Of a DNA stretch of 63,181 bases, positions 62,651-63,181 are shown piece after piece. Made by a program: the position numbers and the translations under genes. The stretch comes from an uncultured Rikenellaceae bacterium (lineage in GTDB: Bacteria; Bacteroidota; Bacteroidia; Bacteroidales; Rikenellaceae). The notes below the pieces were generated by a model that did not search any database, was not told where the DNA came from, and was given only the letters and a program-made list of their open reading frames with translations. Every line of letters starts with the position of its first letter. Positions within the stretch are counted from its first letter, which is position 1. The stretch lies in contig CAJTLO010000005.1 in the NCBI GenBank assembly GCA_910577285.1, forward strand, positions 1 to 63,181, written 5' to 3'.

Positions 62651-62809
62651 GGTAATGCTTGTTAATGGAATATGATTAATGGTTACGTATACTTATCAGA
62701 CGCACCGGAGAGTCGGTTTGTTGCATGCCCGAGGCGGATCGTGGCATATTTTTTCGTCCGCTGCTTCTTCGGGACGCTTGCTGCCCGGCGTCATATCCTG
62801 ACAAAGATA

Positions 62810-63181
62810 GGATTTTATTTTGTTGACATGAAACCTAATCGGATTTTATTTTTCCTTCATGGGCAGGGAGATTCGCCGCGTTCGTCGGGGAGAGGGATGT
62901 CGCGTTGGTATCGGAATTCTGCGGGAACGGGGCCGGGGGCGTTGCGACGTGCCGGTATCGGGTGGTGAGGGGAGTGGAAGTGGAATGCGGGGGAGTATGT
63001 CCGGATGCCTGAACGGGGGCAGGGTGTTTCGGGGCTGCTGTCGGCTTCGGTTGTCCGGGGGCTGCGTCCGCTGAAAACGGGATGTGTCGTCGGCGGGGTT
63101 TTGCCGGAACGGTTTCGGGCAGGGAGTGCGTGCGGGAGCGTCGGCGTTGTTTCCTTGTTTCCTTGTTTCCTTGTTTCGGAG
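62810..63181. other. Window end without a recognisable gene; short octamer repeat
   Basis: Non-coding by appearance. TTGTTTCC occurs three times in tandem from 63147 to 63170, with a fourth imperfect unit to 63178, at the very end of the window. Any gene beyond would be outside the window. Confidence 0.45.

Overview
The window comes from a GC-rich member of the Bacteroidales, most like Alistipes. The signs are promoters of the Bacteroidetes type (TTG, 19 to 21 bases, then TAnnTTTG), lipoproteins with BACON domains, an undivided RF2 gene, a KorAB 2-oxoacid:ferredoxin oxidoreductase, an MqnA-type menaquinone gene and a type II-C Cas9. This placement is by recognition, without a database search.

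Layout. 1-1194 is non-coding and holds a three-copy degenerate repeat. 1262-8659 carries four paralogous lipoproteins, each with three BACON-type repeats and one shared C-terminal domain. 9223-10671 is a lipoprotein with FN3-like repeats. 11512-12966 is a lipoprotein with one BACON domain followed by a propeller-like region. 13309-33367 is mostly core genome: a WbqC-like protein, ispG, recG, a DUF3108 protein, a coiled-coil membrane protein, a DUF2147 protein, lspA, a CoA-transferase, korAB, an MsbA-type ABC exporter with two small neighbours, trpS and a CLC chloride channel. 33766-38528 returns to the BACON-propeller family with three more paralogs. A 157-bp tandem duplication (38577-38891), a gene-poor stretch and a small ABM-domain gene lead into a type II-C CRISPR-Cas locus, cas9-cas1-cas2 (40179-45067), with a divergent tracrRNA gene on the minus strand at about 40021-40106. 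No CRISPR array lies in the window. 45245-50118 holds a YdeI-like protein, tRNA-Leu(CAA), dxs and pyrH-tlpA-frr. 50243-56784 is a six-gene minus-strand operon for a MacAB-TolC-like tripartite exporter ending in a pentapeptide-repeat protein; a perfect 28-bp palindrome overlaps its predicted promoter. The window ends with prfB, a radical SAM protein, corA, mqnA and a lipoprotein made of three copies of the same domain that ends the first four BACON lipoproteins.

How the parts fit. The BACON and FN3-like lipoproteins look like a family of surface or periplasmic binding proteins expanded by duplication, most with their own promoter and terminator. The Cas9 locus has all nuclease and integrase catalytic residues and a credible tracrRNA, so it looks intact apart from the missing array. 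The most unusual observations are the interlocked cas9/tracrRNA promoters without an array, the duplicated promoter plus 11-residue reading frame at 38577-38891, the palindrome before the exporter operon, and the recurring C-terminal domain shared by five lipoproteins.
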